NCBI RefSeq assembly: GCF_003610895.1
Contig: NZ_MCAS01000013.1
Span: forward strand, 92,297-156,296
Length of the DNA: 64,000 bases
Direction of reading: 5' to 3'
Source of the DNA: Paraburkholderia fungorum
GTDB taxonomy: Bacteria; Pseudomonadota; Gammaproteobacteria; Burkholderiales; Burkholderiaceae
In this document: in pieces, positions 61,962 to 64,000 of the stretch
How the letters are laid out: each line of letters starts with the position of its first letter
Numbering within the stretch: the stretch's first letter is position 1
The notes under the pieces: model-generated
The model's input: the letters and a program-made list of their open reading frames with translations, nothing else
The model's database searches: none
What the model was told of the DNA's origin: nothing
Made by a program: the position numbers and the translations under genes

Positions 61962-62105
61962 ATGCCACAGACAAGCCGCGATAACCGTAAGACGCCTCGC
62001 CACGGCCTGCTATGGTTTATCGCATTGTGGCTGCTCGGCGTTGGCGGCACGGCGCTGCTTGTGCTGCCGTTTCATCTTCTGGTTAGCGCGGCAATGCATC
62101 ATTAA
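61962..62105 (+). CDS. Small single-span membrane protein (DUF2474-like)
   Basis: A 47-residue protein starting MPQTSRDNRKTPRHG, with one TM helix LLWFIALWLLGVGGTALLVL and a short His-ended tail. GGAG lies seven bases before the ATG, right after the porin terminator. It looks like DUF2474 proteins, which are usually encoded beside the CioAB/CydAB oxidase genes; those are not here. The antisense frame of 78 codons over this spot also covers the terminator and is not credible. Confidence 0.5.
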   Translation: MPQTSRDNRKTPRHGLLWFIALWLLGVGGTALLVLPFHLLVSAAMHH

Positions 62106-62143
62106 CATTGCACTTTCCGTTGCGCCCTGCCCGCAAACACAAC

Positions 62144-62584
62144 TCAAGACCGTTCAAGCGTTGGCGGCAACTGCCCAAGCTGCCGGAATACCGATAGCCA
62201 ATCCTCGAGGTGCCATGTCTTCGCAATCAGACTTCCGCGCATCTGATGGAAAGAGTGAATCGCGAAACTGATGTGTTTTGAACTCGCAGCAATACCAAGT
62301 AGCGGCCCGCTTTGCGTGCCGCTGACCTCCGCGCGAACGCCCACCCGGTCCCCGTGAATCAGCACATCGAGAATGGTGATTTTCATATCCGGCAGCGCCG
62401 TGGCGATAGTCGCGAATATCGGAACCATCTGGTCCGGTCCTGGCGCCGCGCCGGCCGGCTCAGGAATGTATTCCCAATCGGGAGTAACAACCTTTCGTAA
62501 CAGCGGGACGCTTTTCTGCTCGAAGGCGCGATAGATCCCTTCAATCGCTTCACGGGTGATAGCTTCGTCGGTAGGTACGGTCAT
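62144..62584 (-). CDS. SnoaL-like polyketide cyclase / ester cyclase family protein
   Basis: A 146-residue NTF2-fold protein with the SnoaL pattern: EAIEGIYRAFEQKSVPLLRK, FATIATALPDMKITILDVLI, GDRVGVRAEVSGTQSG and a C-terminal AKTWHLEDWLSVFRQLG. Members commonly act as isomerases, cyclases or stress proteins, so the function is unspecified. It follows the DUF1269 gene by 36 bp on the same strand, suggesting joint transcription. Confidence 0.85.
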   Translation of the reverse strand: MTVPTDEAITREAIEGIYRAFEQKSVPLLRKVVTPDWEYIPEPAGAAPGPDQMVPIFATIATALPDMKITILDVLIHGDRVGVRAEVSGTQSGPLLGIAASSKHISFAIHSFHQMRGSLIAKTWHLEDWLSVFRQLGQLPPTLERS

Positions 62585-62620
62585 ATCCGGTTACTCCTGA
62601 AGATTGCTCAGCGCTCGCGA

Positions 62621-63073
62621 TCAGGGTAGCGGTTTGCGAAAAATGGTGCCGCCATAACCGAGCACGATGTTATCGACTTCAAACGGTGACGCCTCCTGCG
62701 CTTCGAGGATGAACGCCACGTGGCCGGAGGTCAGTTTGCTGGTTATCGCAGCGACCAGGTCGTCATCAAGCGCGCCCTTGATTGCGTGCTCAGCCAATCC
62801 ACCACCCGCCCCGATCGTAAAACCGAGGATCGACCCGACCGACCCCCCAAGCATTCCGATCAATCCGCCGGTGAGCGCACCGATCACTGTGCCCCAAAAC
62901 GGCCGGGTGTGCTTGTCGAGCAAAATCAGCTTACCTGTAGCGTCCTTTTGAACCAGCACGCCGCTCTCGATTTTGAACCCAAGGTCTTTTTCCTCAAAAT
63001 TCCTGAAATCCCGACCGGCTCGTTCGGCGACGTCCACGTTGTCGAAAACCGCAACAATCAATTGCCGTGCCAT
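62621..63073 (-). CDS. DUF1269 membrane protein with glycine zipper
   Basis: A 150-residue protein starting MARQLIVAVFDNVDVAERAG, with an N-terminal ferredoxin-like fold. A glycine-zipper membrane segment follows (FWGTVIGALTGGLIGMLGGS, VGSILGFTIGAGGGLAEHAI), then a C-terminal soluble part ending LGYGGTIFRKPLP. GAGGAG lies seven bases before ATG 63073, so it is translated on its own. However, the LysR frame upstream enters this gene with no stop. Function unknown. Confidence 0.85.
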   Translation of the reverse strand: MARQLIVAVFDNVDVAERAGRDFRNFEEKDLGFKIESGVLVQKDATGKLILLDKHTRPFWGTVIGALTGGLIGMLGGSVGSILGFTIGAGGGLAEHAIKGALDDDLVAAITSKLTSGHVAFILEAQEASPFEVDNIVLGYGGTIFRKPLP

Positions 63074-64000
63074 TTGATAGCTCCTCGTATCACTGACGGT
63101 GTCTATCAAAGATAGTGATTTTCGCAGCGCGTGCCATTGGTTTATTTCCGATGCATGGCATCGGTCGAAATGAGTGTCGGCAGCCGCGCGCACTCTGCCG
63201 AGAATCTCCGGCGTGCAATGGCCTAGCATCGTCGCAATCAGCCGTACCCGCGTGGAGATCTGTCGCTGCGTCTGACTCACGAGATTCAAATCCAATGGCG
63301 GCACGTCGACACCCGGCAGGATGCGGACCAGCCGCCCGCGCGCAAGCGCATCGACGCACGCCGGCTCTTCCAGCACGCCGATGCCGACGCCCGAGAGGAT
63401 CATTTCATACATGGGCCGCCAATGACTCGTCTTGATTGCAGTGCGGATCGGCACGCTCTCCACGACGGTCTCCAGGTGTCTGAGCGGCAACTGTTCCGTG
63501 CCGAACATGCCCTGCACCCGAATGAACGGATGCCTCACCAGCTCAGACGGTTCAGCAATCGGACCGTGCCGGCTGAGATAGCCCGGCGCGGCAACCAGCA
63601 CACGCCCGACCTGACCCAGCTGACGGGCAATGAAGACCCCTTCGCCGAGCTGACCAAGACGAAACGAAATATCTACGCCCTCCGTCACGAGGTCGACGAT
63701 CCGGTCGTTCAGGACCAGCTCCAGATCCAGTTGTGGATACGCTGCGCGCACCAGCGTCAACGCCTCCGGCACGACCGTCTCGCCAAAGCAATGAGGCGCC
63801 GCGATACGGATCGTGCCCTTCAGATCCTGCCCGTCACTCGACACCTCCGCGACCGCCTGTTCCACGGCGTGCAGAATCCGTTTGCTGCGGTCGTAGAAAG
63901 TGAGACCCTCGGGCGTGCAATTGAAAGCACGCGCGCTGCGCAGCAGAAGCCGGCAGCCAAGGTACTTCTCGAGCCGCTCGATGCGCTCGCTTGCGGCCGG
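62621..64000 (-). CDS. LysR-family regulator, N-terminal part cut by window; frame continues into DUF1269 gene
   Basis: The visible LysR part (63074-64000) starts inside the HTH (ASERIERLEKYLGCRLLLRS, then TPEGLTFYDRSKRIL) and covers the effector domain (LKGTIRIAAPHCFGETVVPE, DISFRLGQLGEGVFIARQLG, LSGVGIGVLEEPACVDALAR). A normal LysR would end near 63170, yet no stop occurs and the frame runs through RSYQ into the MARQL start of the DUF1269 protein. Either a true fusion or loss of the LysR stop by a small change. The start of the gene lies beyond 64000. Its target cannot be known from here. Confidence 0.8.
   Translation of the reverse strand, partial: PAASERIERLEKYLGCRLLLRSARAFNCTPEGLTFYDRSKRILHAVEQAVAEVSSDGQDLKGTIRIAAPHCFGETVVPEALTLVRAAYPQLDLELVLNDRIVDLVTEGVDISFRLGQLGEGVFIARQLGQVGRVLVAAPGYLSRHGPIAEPSELVRHPFIRVQGMFGTEQLPLRHLETVVESVPIRTAIKTSHWRPMYEMILSGVGIGVLEEPACVDALARGRLVRILPGVDVPPLDLNLVSQTQRQISTRVRLIATMLGHCTPEILGRVRAAADTHFDRCHASEINQWHALRKSLSLIDTVSDTRSYQMARQLIVAVFDNVDVAERAGRDFRNFEEKDLGFKIESGVLVQKDATGKLILLDKHTRPFWGTVIGALTGGLIGMLGGSVGSILGFTIGAGGGLAEHAIKGALDDDLVAAITSKLTSGHVAFILEAQEASPFEVDNIVLGYGGTIFRKPLP

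Noticed and set aside
61814..62050. 78-codon minus-strand frame after the second porin
   Set aside because: It spans the porin terminator and is antisense to a small gene with a ribosome site; no family or start context.
1..64000. Search for rRNA, tRNA, CRISPR arrays, IS elements with terminal repeats and prophage genes
   Set aside because: No tRNA-like cloverleaf, rRNA conserved segment, regularly spaced repeats or intact transposase was seen by eye; a covariance scan would be needed to exclude small RNAs.

Overview
The window looks like a chromosomal segment of a Burkholderiaceae bacterium, most likely Paraburkholderia or Burkholderia. The DNA is GC-rich with strong third-position GC bias. 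It carries families concentrated in that group: DUF4148, two OmpC-like porins ending in Arg-Phe, a standalone IF-1 paralogue, a BTH_I2691/Burk_ExIF-like T6SS remnant, and a common intergenic inverted repeat. I saw no rRNA, tRNA, CRISPR array, intact insertion sequence or prophage.

Layout. 1-5180: the start of an alpha/beta hydrolase, a solitary MreB paralogue, a YpfH-like esterase divergent from a DHA2 drug exporter, and glutaminase. 5181-8030: an accessory patch of small minus-strand genes, including a T6SS-associated membrane protein fused by overlap to the remnant C-terminus of a T6SS toxin, a secreted small protein and a coupled pair of unknown genes. 8035-13105: a LysR regulator divergent from a strongly diverged adenine-deaminase-like amidohydrolase, a YczE-type membrane protein and a porin, which together look like an uncharacterised uptake and catabolic unit. 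13537-16990: a His/Gly-rich PadR regulator, a siderophore-interacting ferric reductase (the YqjI/YqjH pairing) and an MFS exporter. 17336-21060: an AI-2E family permease, two CsbD proteins and a triple-PAS LuxR regulator, with a shared palindrome upstream of the CsbD and PAS-LuxR genes.

21136-29972: a complete isobutyrate/valine distal pathway on the minus strand (acyl-CoA dehydrogenase, acyl-CoA synthetase, mmsA, mmsB, enoyl-CoA hydratase, 3-hydroxyisobutyryl-CoA hydrolase) with a divergent AraC regulator. Together these enzymes take isobutyrate to propionyl-CoA. 30034-35456: an NfeD protease/slipin operon, a DUF4148 protein, an NCS2 purine permease and cytochrome b561. 35484-39098: a DUF1488 protein, an AcoR-like sigma-54 activator, a ferredoxin, and Pmp3 and DUF1653 proteins. 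39290-42780: a putrescine mini-cluster (puuA, puuR, puuB) with repeated operator-like boxes. 43056-46025: an OsmC protein, a DauR-like regulator, two small unknown genes and an IF-1 paralogue.

46259-48459: a GntR repressor divergent from a CynX-type MFS, with a 16-bp palindrome between them. 48915-52527: a lipoprotein subtilase followed by a TPR-glycosyltransferase. 52609-54346: the nitrate sensors nasT and nasS. 54369-61773: a TctDE two-component system divergent from an ABC importer (binding protein, fused permease, ATPase) and a porin. 61962-64000: a 47-residue membrane protein, a SnoaL protein, a DUF1269 protein, and a LysR reading frame that runs without a stop into the DUF1269 gene.
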